Shown piece by piece: positions 7,847 to 17,732 of a stretch of DNA of 64,000 nucleotides (position 1 is the stretch's first letter; each line of letters starts with the position of its first letter). A program made the translations under genes and the position numbers. Under the pieces are notes generated by a model that searched no databases, was not told the origin of the DNA, and saw nothing but the letters and a program-made list of their open reading frames with translations. The stretch is from Eubacterium plexicaudatum ASF492 (GTDB lineage: Bacteria > Bacillota > Clostridia > Lachnospirales > Lachnospiraceae): the NCBI RefSeq assembly GCF_000364225.2, contig NZ_AQFT02000001.1, positions 372,001-436,000 on the forward strand, given 5' to 3'.

Positions 7847-9559
7847 ATGCCAGTTAATATGGAAGATTATATCCGGCTGCTGGAAACAATGGTGGAGCAG
7901 CAGAAAATGCAGATACAGTCCCAGGACGCACGCATCCTGGAGCAGGAACAGACCATAGCACAACTGCGCGCCCTTGTGGATGAACTGCGCCTTTTAAAGT
8001 CCGGCCTGGAGGAAACGCTTGAAGAATTTAAGCGCCAGCTGTTCGGCACAAAAAGCGAGAAGACAAAAACTCCGCCAGCCAGTGCCGGGGATGAACCGGA
8101 AAACCCGCCTGAAAAAACAACGGTGAAGGAACACACCCGGACGAAAAAGAAGAAAGCCACGAGGGATGAGCGTTATGCGGACATCCCTGTCCGCGATGTC
8201 ATAATCCCTGTCCCGGATAAAGACCGGCTCTGCCCGTACTGCAATGCGGAAATGATCCTGCTTGGATATAAACAAGTCCGCACAGAGCTGCGTATAACCC
8301 CGGCAAAAGTGGAGCGTGTCCGCTATATGCAGGAAGAACTGATCTGCCCGGAATGCCGTAAAGACGGCGACGGCACAATCGTGCAGGCGCAGACGCCTGT
8401 ACCGCTTATGGCGCACAGCCCGGCGTCGCCGTCTGTTGTTGCGTACGTCATGTTTGAAAAAAGTTTTGTAAGCGTCCCATACTACCGCCAGGAGGCCTGC
8501 ATGGCCCAGCTTGGATTGGAGCTGCCGCGTGAAACCATGGCAAACTGGTATATAAAATGTGCCATGGAATATTTCCAGCCGGTATATGACCAAATGCACC
8601 GGCTCCTCCTGCAGAGGGATATTATCCATGCGGATGAAACAACCTGCCAGGTGCTGCACGAAAAGGGGAAAGCCGCGGAATCTATATCATACATGTGGAT
8701 GTATTTAAGCGGGAGCGACGGCCTGGCGCCGATCGTACTCTATGAATACCAGGCGGGGCGCAGCGGCGTTTTCCCAAAAGCTTTCCTGGAGGGTTTTTCC
8801 GGCATCGTGCAGTGCGATGGGTACAGCGGCTATAACCAGGTGGAGGATGTGGTCCTTGCCGTATGCTCTGCGCACTGCCGCAGAAAATTTTACGAAGCCC
8901 TCCCGGCAGAACGGCGGAAAAAGCTGAAGCTGCTGGACATAAATTCAGAAACGGATGTAAAAGACATCCCGCTTCCGGATCCGGAACAGATGGAAAACAT
9001 GATCCCGGCTGAGATCGGCCTCGTGTTTTTCAACAAGCTCTTTTTCATTGAAAAAGGGCTGAAAGGCATGGGCCCAGAAAAGCGCCAGGAAAAACGGCTG
9101 GAAAAGGAGGCACCTGTCTGGGAAAAGTTCTGGTCATGGATTGAAGCCCTAAAACCGCTTGGCGGCAGCAAGCTGGAAAAAGCCGTCAATTATTCAATAA
9201 ACCACAGAGAGACACTACAGAGCTATATGCTGGACGGCAGATGCGAACTTTCTAATAATAGAGCCGAACGCTGCGCAAAATCGTATGCTATTGGCAGGAA
9301 GAACTCGCTGTTCCACACATCTGCGGCTGGGGCAGAAGCAAGTGCGCTTGTTTACAGTATAATAGAAACCGCAAAAGCCAATAAGCTGAATGTATTCCAA
9401 TACCTTTATGTCCTGCTGCTGTACATGCCTGAGCATAAAGATGATCCTAATGCAGTTAAAACGCTTCTTCCGTGGAGTGATTTTATCAAAGAGCGCTGCA
9501 CAGGACTGATCGATGTTGAAACGATAACACCTGAAAACAAGCCTCAATTGCCAATATAG
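7847..9559 (+). CDS. tnpC: IS66 transposase TnpC
   Basis: A 570-residue DDE transposase. In order: an N-terminal leucine-zipper-like coiled coil (about 1-60), a KRQLFGTKSEK segment typical of IS66, a zinc-binding motif (CPYCNAEM then CPECRKDG), and the catalytic core with HADETTCQVL, VQCDGYSGYNQV and the C-terminal ELSNNRAERCAKSYAIGRKN. ACGAGGAGG before ATG 7847 supports this start over the ATG 21 bases upstream. No frameshift is seen, so it is likely functional. Confidence 0.92.
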   Translation: MPVNMEDYIRLLETMVEQQKMQIQSQDARILEQEQTIAQLRALVDELRLLKSGLEETLEEFKRQLFGTKSEKTKTPPASAGDEPENPPEKTTVKEHTRTKKKKATRDERYADIPVRDVIIPVPDKDRLCPYCNAEMILLGYKQVRTELRITPAKVERVRYMQEELICPECRKDGDGTIVQAQTPVPLMAHSPASPSVVAYVMFEKSFVSVPYYRQEACMAQLGLELPRETMANWYIKCAMEYFQPVYDQMHRLLLQRDIIHADETTCQVLHEKGKAAESISYMWMYLSGSDGLAPIVLYEYQAGRSGVFPKAFLEGFSGIVQCDGYSGYNQVEDVVLAVCSAHCRRKFYEALPAERRKKLKLLDINSETDVKDIPLPDPEQMENMIPAEIGLVFFNKLFFIEKGLKGMGPEKRQEKRLEKEAPVWEKFWSWIEALKPLGGSKLEKAVNYSINHRETLQSYMLDGRCELSNNRAERCAKSYAIGRKNSLFHTSAAGAEASALVYSIIETAKANKLNVFQYLYVLLLYMPEHKDDPNAVKTLLPWSDFIKERCTGLIDVETITPENKPQLPI

Positions 9560-9709
9560 ACTATTTTACACCTAAACGGAACATATGTGGAACGGTAGGT
9601 TATTCATCGCTTACAGTTTTTCTAAAAACACCCCGCCGAACACCCCTCAAAATCTCCGTATAGTGAAGGGCATGAAAACAGCCGCCCTTCGGAAATGGAG
9701 GTCATGGGC

Positions 9710-9826
9710 ATGGAACACACATTGAGGATCAGTGTTTCAAAGGAGCCGGCATCCGGCGGGATCGTGAGCTGCCGCCATATCTCCTGTTGCTGCCTGTTTA
9801 TTCTGACGTCTAATAAATCTGATTGA
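9710..9826 (+). pseudogene. Truncated small conjugative-element protein
   Basis: The frame begins MEHTLRISVSKEPASGGIVSCR, very like the start of a small conserved protein found after the sigma-like gene in Clostridia conjugative elements. The homology is lost after the Cys-Arg, and the frame stops two bases before the left end of Tn-B. It is therefore a stub cut by Tn-B or by a deletion next to it. Confidence 0.5.
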
Positions 9827-9930
9827 TTGTCACAGAATTAACCGATATAATGACATCAGCATATAGAAAGAGAAAGTTCCAGAGCACTTTCTTTTTGCAG
9901 AGACAAGTGTTCCGGAACTTTATTAAAACC

Positions 9931-10490
9931 ATGGTTATTATATCAAAATATATAGTAAAATACAATCGGGAAGATGATTTTTTTCTGTAACCAGTGAAGA
10001 AGACAGTATCTGTCCATGCTGTGGGAACCCGCTTAAATACAGGGACCGCAGGCTGCGTGTCCATAAAGTTGCCGGCGGAGGGAAAGAATGGTACCAGATC
10101 AGGCGTTTGAAATGTACGAATGATGAATGCGGAAGGCTCCAAAATGAGCTGCCGGACTGCATGTTCCCTTATAAACATTATGATGCCGGACTGATAGAGG
10201 ATGTAGTGGATGAAGTTGTCAGCGGGGACGATCCTGAAACAGAGAATTATCCCTGTGAAGGGACCATAAACCACTGGAAATGGTGGATGAAGATGAATGA
10301 GCAGAACATAGAAGGCCGGATAAGATCATCAGCGCACCGCTTCCTGGACTTTGGGGACGGGTTCCTAAAATCCATGGGTTCTTTGCTGGAGGAACTGAAA
10401 AAGAGGATAAGCCCCGGCTGGCTGAAGGCGGCTGCCAGGTTTATATATAATTCAGGAGGGCGGTTAGAGCCGTACCCGCAGACGGCCTGA
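9931..10490 (+). CDS. DUF6431-like Zn-ribbon/HTH protein of Tn-B (frameshift in T-run)
   Basis: ATG 9931 opens MVIISKYIVKYNRED. After a run of seven T (9978-9984) the homologous frame continues with CPCCGNPLKYRDRR, CTNDECGRLQ, and a C-terminus rich in Arg/Lys. One extra T restores about 186 residues. The gene occupies the same place as 14426-15019 in Tn-A and shares the N-terminal four-cysteine zinc site, but the two are clearly diverged. It is probably DNA-binding, acting in transposition or target choice; this is inference from context. Confidence 0.65.
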
Positions 10491-10561
10491 CTTGTGCACC
10501 TGCTTTTGTTCGCTGTCATCTTTTTTAAGTGTATAGTTATCTCCAGAAGGAGGTAATGCAT

Positions 10562-11584
10562 ATGCAGAAAAAAGAAATCAAAAAGTGGCAGGATGAGGAA
10601 GCGCTGAAAAGGTACCGTATGATAGCGCCGCTGCTGGATGAAGGGCTGGATGAAGGGAAAAGGCGGCAGATGCGGGAAGAAGCCGCCGAAAAAAACGGCA
10701 TATCCAAAAGGAGCCTTTACTGGTATGAGGCAGGGTATCGGGACAACGGCTTTGAAGGGCTGCGCCCAATGAGCCGGACAAAGAAGCGGATGCAGAGGCT
10801 GCCGGATAACTTTGATGAGGTGATGGAGCAGGCAATGCAGCTGAAACGGGAAGTTCCAAAGCGCAGCGTGCGCCAGATCATAAAGATTCTGGAGCTGGAA
10901 GGATGGGTGGCGCAGGGGTTTTGAAACAGTCCACAATGCAGAGGCATCTGTACGAAGCGGGGCTTGGGAAGAAGCAAATGAAGCGGTATGCAGAAAAACG
11001 TGAGACGTCTTCCAGGCGGTTCTGCCGTCCGCACAGGATGGAACTCCTGCAGGGTGACATTAAATATGGACCGGACATACGGACAACGGACGGGGAATTG
11101 ATAAAAACGTATTTGTCATCATTGATCGATGACCATTCCAGGTATATCGTGCAGTCAGAGTTTTATGATAACCAGAGGCAGGAGATTGTGGAGGACACAT
11201 TCCATAAGGCAGTCTTAAAGGCGGGAAAGTTTGACTGTGCGTATCTGGACCATGGGGTGCAGTATACAGCTTCACATCTTGGGAAGGCGTGTGCGAAACT
11301 GGGGATCCGTATTGTCCATGCAAAGCCAGGTGCGTGCCAATCGAAGGGAAAAATTGAAAAATTCCACCAGAAAGTTGACCAGTTTATAGCAGAGATCCGT
11401 GTGGCGCATGTGCATTCTGTGAAAGAACTGAACAGTAGATGGAAGGTTTTTTTGGAACAGGAATACCAGAAAGAGGCTCATGCGGGGATCCGGGAGTATT
11501 ATGAATCTTACGGCGCAAAGGTCCCGGCATGCGGGATCACGCCGGAGCAGGAATGGATGAGGGATGCGAGGGGCCTTATATTTA
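10562..11584 (+). pseudogene. Tn-B DDE transposase, 5' part (split by IS1380; one frameshift)
   Basis: ATG 10562 follows AGAAGGAGG. The first 120 residues hold an HTH region (GISKRSLYWYEAGYRDNGFEGLRP style). At GGGG 10915-10918 the frame must step back one base; a fifth G would join it to the core: LQGDIKYGPD (first Asp), SLIDDHSRYIVQ, CAYLDHGVQYT (second Asp) and KGKIEKFHQ (Glu). The rve-type catalytic domain matches the Tn-A transposase. The reading is cut after RDARGLIF by the IS1380 and resumes in the same frame at 18550 with IDVSVVADAF. Without the IS and with one G added it would be intact. Confidence 0.85.
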
Positions 11585-11747
11585 CCTGAATCCGTGAACA
11601 TCGCCGCGAATATATGAGGCACGTTGTTTTGTCATCGTTGATAGTTCCGTTTTAGCATTGTACCTTGAAAATCATATATATTAGAGGTCGGCAAACAGAC
11701 CACAGTGCATATGCCTGTGCTGTATCAGCTTATTCAGTTATTGACTA

Positions 11748-12482
11748 TTAAGACACGGAAGCGAAACTGTCGTAAATCCGCTTGAATGTGAACCGCCATC
11801 GGTTGCTTCTGCCTATGGACAGTACCAGACGTCCTGCATGCTCAGTTAAATGGCCTGCAAACTGCATCAGGTTACTGATGATTGTGCGTATCCTGCGTCG
11901 GCGGACTTTCTTCCGTCCCGGGTCATCACGCTTTTTCAGCGATTCCTGGCCTACAATTCTCAGGATATTATAAGCAATGATTGTAAGTTCAAGCACAAGC
12001 TTGTTGCTGTCAAATTTTCCCGATGGAAGTCTTTCCACATCCATATCTGTCTTTATCTCGCTGTGGTACTGCTCACTTTCGCCGTGTGCGTGGTAAAGAT
12101 CTATAATGTTCTGGTCTGACAAAGGCAGATTTGTCCAATATGTGTCAAGCTCAATATCCGGAACAATGAAATACTGTCCATGCTTATCAATAGTACGTTC
12201 GGTGATTTCATAGATGGTGCGTATGCCTGCCGTCTTCTCTGTTTTATTAGGAAGCGTGTAGGTTACATCGCGGAATGTCTGCCCGATGTAAACGGTCTTT
12301 CCATCCCTCGGTTTTTGGATATTCGTACAGCAGTCCTTCACAGATGCAAGCCATTCCTCCTTGCTTTCCTGCCGTGGATTACGCTTGATGATGAAAGACA
12401 CATTGTTGTACCTGTAACTCTCTTCCATAAAGATGCCAATGTTCTCGGATGCATCATTGCCGGAATCAAGCCGGATGAGTAA
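11748..12482 (-). pseudogene. IS1380 transposase, C-terminal part
   Basis: Starts at the insertion junction with LLIRLDSGNDASENIG, then continues through NIIDLYHAHGESEQYHSEIKTD, the C-terminal E-containing region of IS1380 transposases, to LMQFAGHLTEHAGRLVLSIG near the end. It is the continuation of the N-terminal part at 17733-18367. The join gives DKPLLIRLDSGNDA, which reads through smoothly. Confidence 0.9.
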
Positions 12483-12657
12483 CAGCTCTGACGATTAAAT
12501 TATGGATTTATCAGTGCCAATTACATATATCTTTCAATATATTGCAACTTTTGATGATAGTATTTTAAAACAAAAAACTCCCCCTGCTGTAATTTTGAAA
12601 ACGCTTTTAGGTTATTGTGCCATATCCGGGCATCCCCCCTTTTTCCAGTGCATTCCA

Positions 12658-14036
12658 TTACCGGAACCTTATCTGAAAGCGCTTTCCTGTTTCATGCCTG
12701 TGTTCTGATAACTTTATATTCTGGAATGATTCAAATATCCGGCTGTGCTTTTCCGACAGGGACAGCGCTGTGCTTTTCCAGAGTTTTTCCCACGCCTCCA
12801 TTATCTGGGATATCATATGCCCGATCTGTATCAGGTAATAATGGTTTTTCAATGCCTGATAGTTCCTGCTGAATAAATGTTCCAGATAATATCCGTGTTT
12901 TTTCTGCGCGTTAAAGCCTTCGTTTTCTATTTTCCACCGCCTCCTTCCGGCTTCCACCAGTGCAGCCACATTTTTCTGATTAACGGGAAGGTCCGTCAGA
13001 AACAGGAACCCTGCCTTTATGTTTTCTGTCTCCCCTTTCCTGCTTCCCTTTTTATCAGCACATCCCGCTCCTCCCTGTATTCTGCAATGTTTACCTTATG
13101 ACCGTTATAATCAATGTCCGTAACGAAATCATGCCAGCATGTTCCGTTAATGAGTTCCTGTTTCCGGCAGTTTTTCTCTGTTTTTTTCAGCCTGCCGTAT
13201 TCATCTGAAACCGTCGGAATGCTGCCTTCCTTATACCGCAGAATATAGCGCCATCCGCTGTCGCGGCATTTTATGAAAAAATTCTCACATGCATAAAGGC
13301 TGTCTGCGCAAAGGCAGACAGGAAGCTTTGGAAATTCTTTCTTAAGCCGTTCCATCAGTCTGTAGCATGCTTTCAGCTCACAGTCCTGTTTTTCTGCTTC
13401 TTCCCCGCCGGTATTTTCTACAAATTCTGTCATAATGCTTACAATAATGTCCGGATGGAGAACAATTTTTGCTTCCAGTATATAATAGTAATATTCCGTA
13501 TACTCCCTGCCAGTCCCCTTATTATGAACCCTGTACAGGCTTTTTGCATCCAGTTTTCTGCGGCTGCTGTGAATCTGCGTCCCGTCTGCAATCACCTGCC
13601 AGTATCTGTTCCGGATTCGTGCACCTGCAAATGCGCGGCTGCGCACCAGCCTGTATACAAGCCGGCAGACAGTATCCTGCAGTTCTTCCGGATCCAGCCT
13701 TTCAAGGTATTTATTTATCGTTTCCCAGTAAGGAATTTCATCTGCGGATGCGCTTTCCCCGCACATTTCCCAGATATTCTGTATAACTGTATCAGAATTA
13801 AATTTCTGGCTTGTTTTTCTCATGCTGCTGATATAGAATATAGAAGAAAGGATACGGGTCATGAGAAGTATGACATTGGGATAGGTAATGTAACTCTGAT
13901 TTCTGGGATCTTCTGTCTGTTTTAACAGGCGGGCCAGGTCAGGGAAAAAATGTTTTATAACCTTAACAAGTTCTACTGCAAGATGAAACTGTTCCAGATG
14001 TTTACGTGCCTCTTTCCGTGTCACTTTTGTTTTCAT
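12658..14036 (-). CDS. IS4-like DDE transposase (frameshift in A-run)
   Basis: The start ATG 14036 follows AAGAAGGGAGG. The order of motifs is an N-terminal helical domain, VIADGTQIHSS (first Asp), LPVCLCADSLYACE (second Asp) and GRRRWKIENEGFNAQKKHG (Glu, YREK-like). A missing base in a T-run at 13049-13053 breaks the frame after DVLIK; adding one restores KGSRKGETENIKAGF and a protein of about 459 residues. The gene ends 175 bases from the left inverted repeat. The catalytic residues are all present, so the element may be functional if the frameshift is an error. Confidence 0.8.
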
Positions 14037-14306
14037 AAAAAAGCCTCCCTTCTTTACGTGGATAATGCGAAAAAATAATTTTGGGTTAATTATATTATCG
14101 CTTATTTTCCCGCAAAATGGGAGGTTTTTTTGCGAAAAATTTTTAATCGTCAGAGTGTAGCCCAGCAAATTAAAGTTCCTATCTCCCGCACAAAAACGTC
14201 AAATTATAATCTCAATTTTTATACACTGTCTATAAAAGTGTGCTACAGGAGGCGGCACGTTTTCCTCTTGACCATCCCATGTCATTCCGATATAGTTTTT
14301 ATGGAA

Positions 14307-14355
14307 CAAAAAAAAGAGAAAGAACAGCCCCTTCCACAGTTCGTTCTTTCTCTCG
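14307..14355 (-). terminator. Terminator in Tn-A left end
   Basis: Same inverted repeat as at 633-680 (AGAGAAAGAAC / GTTCTTTCTCT) with the T-run reading toward the left tip. It would block transcripts leaving the element. Confidence 0.6.
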
Positions 14356-14425
14356 CATACCAGTGTGCCTGCCTTATACGGGATCATGTCCCTCTCATGA
14401 GGCTCCGGCACCACCGACATATATT

Positions 14426-15019
14426 ATGATAAGAGAAAATTCCCTGTTTTGCAAGCTGGTTCGTATAAAAAGTTCATCAAAGATCCTGTTCGATTCCTTT
14501 ATGGCCGGATTCCGTTCGGAACTGCAGACCTGTCCCTGCTGTGGGGGAAAGGGATCCTGCCGCATCCATGCCTACTATGACCGCTCCCTGGTGGACTTTA
14601 TAGGCGGCACCCAGGTCCGCCACAGCCTCTGCATCATGCGCCTTATCTGTACCTGTGGCCATACCCATGCCATCCTCCCGGACTTCATCATTCCCTACTC
14701 CGGCTACGGCCTGTTCTTCCTTCTACGTGTCCTGGCGGAGTATTTCCTGCGCCTTTCCACTGTGGAAAGGCTATGCGAACGCTTCGGCATCACCCTTTCC
14801 CAGCTGCGCCGGTGGCTGCAGCTCTTTCGGGTGCAGAAGGAAGATTGGCTCGGCGTGCTTTCCTCCATGGAGGTTTCCGGCCTTTCCTTCCTTAAGTCCC
14901 TGCTCACGCAGCCGGCTTATTCGGATTTCGCCTCCGCCTTTGTCCGCCGTTTTACAAAGTCCTTCCTCCAGTCCCATAAAAATCCGGCGCCTTACTGCCA
15001 ACAGGTGTTCGGCCCATGA
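14426..15019 (+). CDS. DUF6431-like Zn-ribbon/HTH protein of Tn-A
   Basis: About 197 residues starting MIRENSLFCKLV. A four-cysteine zinc site is formed by CPCCGGKG (about residue 32) and CTCGHTH (about 75). It is followed by GYGLFFLLRVLAEYFLR and a helix-turn-helix RLCERFGITLSQLRRWLQL (about 115-135). The start is tentative because no good ribosome site precedes it; a longer frame opens upstream at 14240. It is the first gene in all three copies of this transposon family in the window, so a role in end or target recognition is likely. No enzymatic motif is present. Confidence 0.7.
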   Translation: MIRENSLFCKLVRIKSSSKILFDSFMAGFRSELQTCPCCGGKGSCRIHAYYDRSLVDFIGGTQVRHSLCIMRLICTCGHTHAILPDFIIPYSGYGLFFLLRVLAEYFLRLSTVERLCERFGITLSQLRRWLQLFRVQKEDWLGVLSSMEVSGLSFLKSLLTQPAYSDFASAFVRRFTKSFLQSHKNPAPYCQQVFGP

Positions 15020-15109
15020 ACTGTTTTCCTCCAACCACACGCCATGGGCATGGCTTTCCTCCCGTTTCTGCCCCATAATGGGGGAAAACCACTTAAGGAG
15101 GACATTTCT

Positions 15110-16378
15110 ATGGACAACAATCAAAAAAAACTTTCAGACGCAGCCGCCATGGCGCAGTTCCGCCTCGCTCTCATAGCGTCGGTCATCCATGGCCTTTATC
15201 CGGATGCGTCCAGGAACGCCTATTACCAGAGAGTCACGGAAAAGCCCCTCGCCCTGCCTGACGGCTCCGTGTTCCAGTACAGCCCCAAGACCCTCAGCAA
15301 ATGGGTGTCCCTCTACCAGAACGGCGGCATCGACGCCCTCATGCCGCAGGAGCGTTCCGATAAGGGCTCCACACGGGTACTCCCAGACACGGCCATCGAG
15401 GAGATCTACCGCCTCAAGGAGGCCTTCCCACGGCTGAACGCTACACAGATCCACCGGCACCTCGTTGAAGAAGCCTTCATCCCTGCCACAGTCAGCGTCT
15501 GCGCCGTCCAGCGCTTCGTCAGGAAACATGACCTGAAATCGGCACGCAACCCCGGCATGCGGGACAGGAAGGCATTTGAAGAAGATGCCTTTGGGAAGAT
15601 GTGGCAGGCCGATACCTGTTACCTGCCTTTTATCACGGAGGACGGACGGCGCAGGAGAGTCTACTGCATTATGATTATTGATGACCATTCCCGTTTTCTG
15701 GTGGGCGGCGGCCTCTTCTATAACGATAATGCCTATAACTTCCAGAAGGTGTTGAGGGATGCCGTGGCCGCCCATGGAATCCCGGCGAAGCTCTATGTCG
15801 ACAACGGATGCAGCTATTCAAATGAGCAGCTCTCCCTCATCTGCGGCTCCATCGGGACGGTCCTTTTGCATACAAAAATTCGTGACGGCGCTTCCAAGGC
15901 TAAGATAGAACGCCAGTTCAGGACGCTGAAAGAAACCTGGCTCTATACACTAGACATGGATTCCATCACCTCGCTGGCGCAGTTTAACGGGCTGCTTAAG
16001 GACTATATGCGCACCTACAATACGTCTGTCCATTCCGGTATTGGCACCACGCCCATGCAACGCTACCAGCAGACACGCTCCTCCATCCGAAGCCCTAAGT
16101 CCAGGGAGTGGCTGGAGGAATGTTTCCTGAACCGCATCACCAGGAAGGTGAACAAGGACTCTACCGTCTCCATCGACAAGGTGTCCTATGACGTTCCCAT
16201 GCAGTTCATTTCTTCAAAAGTGGAGATCCGTTTCCTGCCGGACGACATGTCCTCCGCCTTCATCCTTTGTGAGGGGGCGCATTACCCCATCCGGCCTACG
16301 GATAAGAACGAGAACTGCAGGACGAAACGCAACAACACGCCCTCCATCGATTATTCAAGGATCGGGGGTGAGGTCTGA
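15110..16378 (+). CDS. Tn-A DDE transposase (rve/Mu-type, 422 aa)
   Basis: The start ATG follows TTAAGGAGGACA. An N-terminal HTH domain (residues about 1-110: SPKTLSKWVSLYQNGGIDAL, PRLNATQIHRHLVEE) leads to the retroviral-integrase-like core: MWQADTCYLPF (Asp), IIDDHSRFLVGG, LYVDNGCSYSNEQ (Asp) and SKAKIERQFRTLKETW (Glu). A Mu-type C-terminal beta domain follows. The stop overlaps the ATPase start (TGATG). It catalyses strand transfer, with the adjacent AAA+ ATPase as expected partner, as in Mu, Tn552 and Tn7 systems. Confidence 0.9.
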   Translation: MDNNQKKLSDAAAMAQFRLALIASVIHGLYPDASRNAYYQRVTEKPLALPDGSVFQYSPKTLSKWVSLYQNGGIDALMPQERSDKGSTRVLPDTAIEEIYRLKEAFPRLNATQIHRHLVEEAFIPATVSVCAVQRFVRKHDLKSARNPGMRDRKAFEEDAFGKMWQADTCYLPFITEDGRRRRVYCIMIIDDHSRFLVGGGLFYNDNAYNFQKVLRDAVAAHGIPAKLYVDNGCSYSNEQLSLICGSIGTVLLHTKIRDGASKAKIERQFRTLKETWLYTLDMDSITSLAQFNGLLKDYMRTYNTSVHSGIGTTPMQRYQQTRSSIRSPKSREWLEECFLNRITRKVNKDSTVSIDKVSYDVPMQFISSKVEIRFLPDDMSSAFILCEGAHYPIRPTDKNENCRTKRNNTPSIDYSRIGGEV

Positions 16379-17184
16379 TGTTCCGTTCCTACTATGGGTT
16401 TTCCTTCAATCCCTTTGACAAACAGAACGCAAGAGAAAAGGACCGGTTCCTCTCAAAGGACATCTCCGAGATGACGTCCCGCCTGGACTACTTAAAGGAC
16501 ACAAGGGGTATAGGACTCTTTACCGCACGCCCCGGCATGGGCAAATCCTTCGCCCTGCGCTGCTTTGCAAAGAACCTCAATCCAAACCTCTACCACATGG
16601 AGTACATCTGCCTCTCCACCGTCAGCGTCATGGAATTCTACCGCCAGCTCTGCTCTGTCCTGGGGCTAGAGCCAAGGGGCGGCAAGCCTGGGATGTTCCG
16701 CGCCGTACAGGAGCAGATCCTCTACCTTTACAAGGACAAGAAGCAGCCCCTCCTCCTGGCCGTCGATGAGGCACAATACCTCTCTACCGGCATCCTGGAG
16801 GACATCAAGATGCTCATGAACTATGGGTATGACTCCCTGAACTGCTTCACGCTCATCCTCTGCGGCGAGCCCCACCTGAACAGCACCCTGAAAAAGCCCG
16901 TCCATGAGGCCCTGCGCCAGAGGATCACAGTGCACTACAACTTTTCCGGGCTCTCAGACTCCGAAGTGGCGCAGTACATCCTCCACAAGATCGCCTGTGC
17001 CGGAGGCGCAGCCTCCATCATCGACCAGGCGGCGCTTTCTGCCGTCCACAGTCACTCCCAGGGGAGCCCCCGCCTGGTGGACAACCTGATGACCGACGCG
17101 CTGACTCTAGGGGCACAGATGGACAAGAAAGTGATCGATACGGATGTCATCCTGGCTTCTGTCAGCAGCCAGAATCTCGGATAG
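16378..17184 (+). CDS. ExeA/TniB-type AAA+ ATPase of Tn-A
   Basis: A 268-residue ATPase beginning MFRSYYGFSFNPFDK, the NPF motif of ExeA-like transposition ATPases. Walker A is TARPGMGKSF (about residue 46) and Walker B is LLLAVDEAQYL (about 125). A sensor-like RQRITVHYNF follows. Such proteins (TniB, MuB, TnsC) select target DNA and activate the DDE transposase. It is translationally coupled to the transposase by a TGATG overlap. Confidence 0.88.
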   Translation: MFRSYYGFSFNPFDKQNAREKDRFLSKDISEMTSRLDYLKDTRGIGLFTARPGMGKSFALRCFAKNLNPNLYHMEYICLSTVSVMEFYRQLCSVLGLEPRGGKPGMFRAVQEQILYLYKDKKQPLLLAVDEAQYLSTGILEDIKMLMNYGYDSLNCFTLILCGEPHLNSTLKKPVHEALRQRITVHYNFSGLSDSEVAQYILHKIACAGGAASIIDQAALSAVHSHSQGSPRLVDNLMTDALTLGAQMDKKVIDTDVILASVSSQNLG

Positions 17185-17196
17185 GAGGAATGGAAC

Positions 17197-17520
17197 ATGA
17201 ATTATACCTGTATCCTGAAAAGCGGTTCCCGCAAGGAGACCTGGACGGGGCAGATCATCCTGCTGAGCACGGGGAACGGATGGTATGAAGCTGAGATCAA
17301 TGGGCGGGGGACTTACTTCCACATCCTCGCCGGACGGCATAAATATGGGAACTACCTGTGCATCCCTAACCATGATGTAGGGTGCGAGCTCTCCGATTTC
17401 TCCGATATCTTTTGGAATGAAGAAAGGATCGGCTCCCTGATGCGGAAGGTGGATGCAGTGACTGTCGCCACCGGCCTGGTTCATCTTCCTGTTCTGGCCG
17501 ACAAGCAGGAGAAAAACTAA
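17197..17520 (+). CDS. Small conserved last gene of Tn-A (DUF6618-like)
   Basis: A 107-residue protein with a GGAGG site. It is related to the last gene of Tn-B: both read Y(L/I)CIP then DVGC or NVGC, then FSDIFWN followed by ADAVT or VDAVT. The conserved DIFWN and DAVT segments suggest a folded domain. I recall this family as DUF6618 but cannot confirm the name. No catalytic motif is visible. Its constant place after the ATPase in two diverged copies argues for a function in transposition or its control. Confidence 0.7.
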   Translation: MNYTCILKSGSRKETWTGQIILLSTGNGWYEAEINGRGTYFHILAGRHKYGNYLCIPNHDVGCELSDFSDIFWNEERIGSLMRKVDAVTVATGLVHLPVLADKQEKN

Positions 17521-17732
17521 ATTTTTCATATGGGCCGTGTGTCTCATGATGGGATCCATGGCCTTTTGCATTTCAGGCGGAAAAACAATACCGACAACAA
17601 CGTGCAGCATTTTTGACAGGACTATGCATTTGCAGACAGCACTGCGCAGTCAATAGGATAAATGTCGGAAAAATAATTCGCTGTTTGCGTTTCCATCAAT
17701 TTGCCGTCCGACAGTCAGAGCTGGATGAGTAA

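Larger units (their letters stand above)
6641..9614 (+). mobile_element. IS66-family element, complete, 2974 bp
   Basis: The terminal inverted repeats are GTAAGCGATGAATAACC at the left and its complement at the right, with a further ACCGTTCCACA match inside. An 8-bp target duplication AGTTTTTC flanks the element (6633-6640 and 9615-9622), exactly the IS66 size. It carries the usual three genes tnpA, tnpB and tnpC, all open, so it may be active. The target is the 3' end of the sigma-like gene. Confidence 0.95.
14156..17713 (+). mobile_element. Transposon Tn-A, complete, 3558 bp
   Basis: The left tip is TGTAGCCCAGCAAATTAA and the right tip on the other strand TGTCGGACGGCAAATTGA: imperfect inverted repeats sharing TGT and GCAAATT. 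A 7-bp direct repeat GTCAGAG (14149-14155 and 17714-17720) marks the insertion into the right inverted repeat of the IS4-like element. It carries four genes on one strand, all open: DUF6431-like, DDE transposase, ExeA-type ATPase and a small last protein. A second copy of its left end forms the window start. Confidence 0.93.
12483..17723 (-). mobile_element. IS4-like element inside IS1380, split by Tn-A
   Basis: The left end is CAGCTCTGACGATTAAA. The right end is its complement, TTTAATCGTCAGAG at 14142-14155 continued by CTG at 17721-17723 beyond Tn-A, giving 17-bp inverted repeats. A 9-bp target duplication GATGAGTAA flanks the whole (12474-12482 and 17724-17732). Its length without Tn-A is about 1.68 kb. 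The family is not certain: the transposase looks like the IS4 superfamily. Confidence 0.92.

Noticed and set aside
10903..10925. Programmed -1 frameshift in the Tn-B transposase
   Set aside because: The site CAG GGG TTT TGA does not allow good re-pairing of the A-site codon, the Tn-A homologue is uninterrupted, and many other genes here have the same kind of one-base loss.
14199..14429. Open frames on both strands inside the transposon left end
   Set aside because: They lie over the terminator hairpin and the tip, are duplicated only because the tip is, and have no ribosome site or conserved motif.
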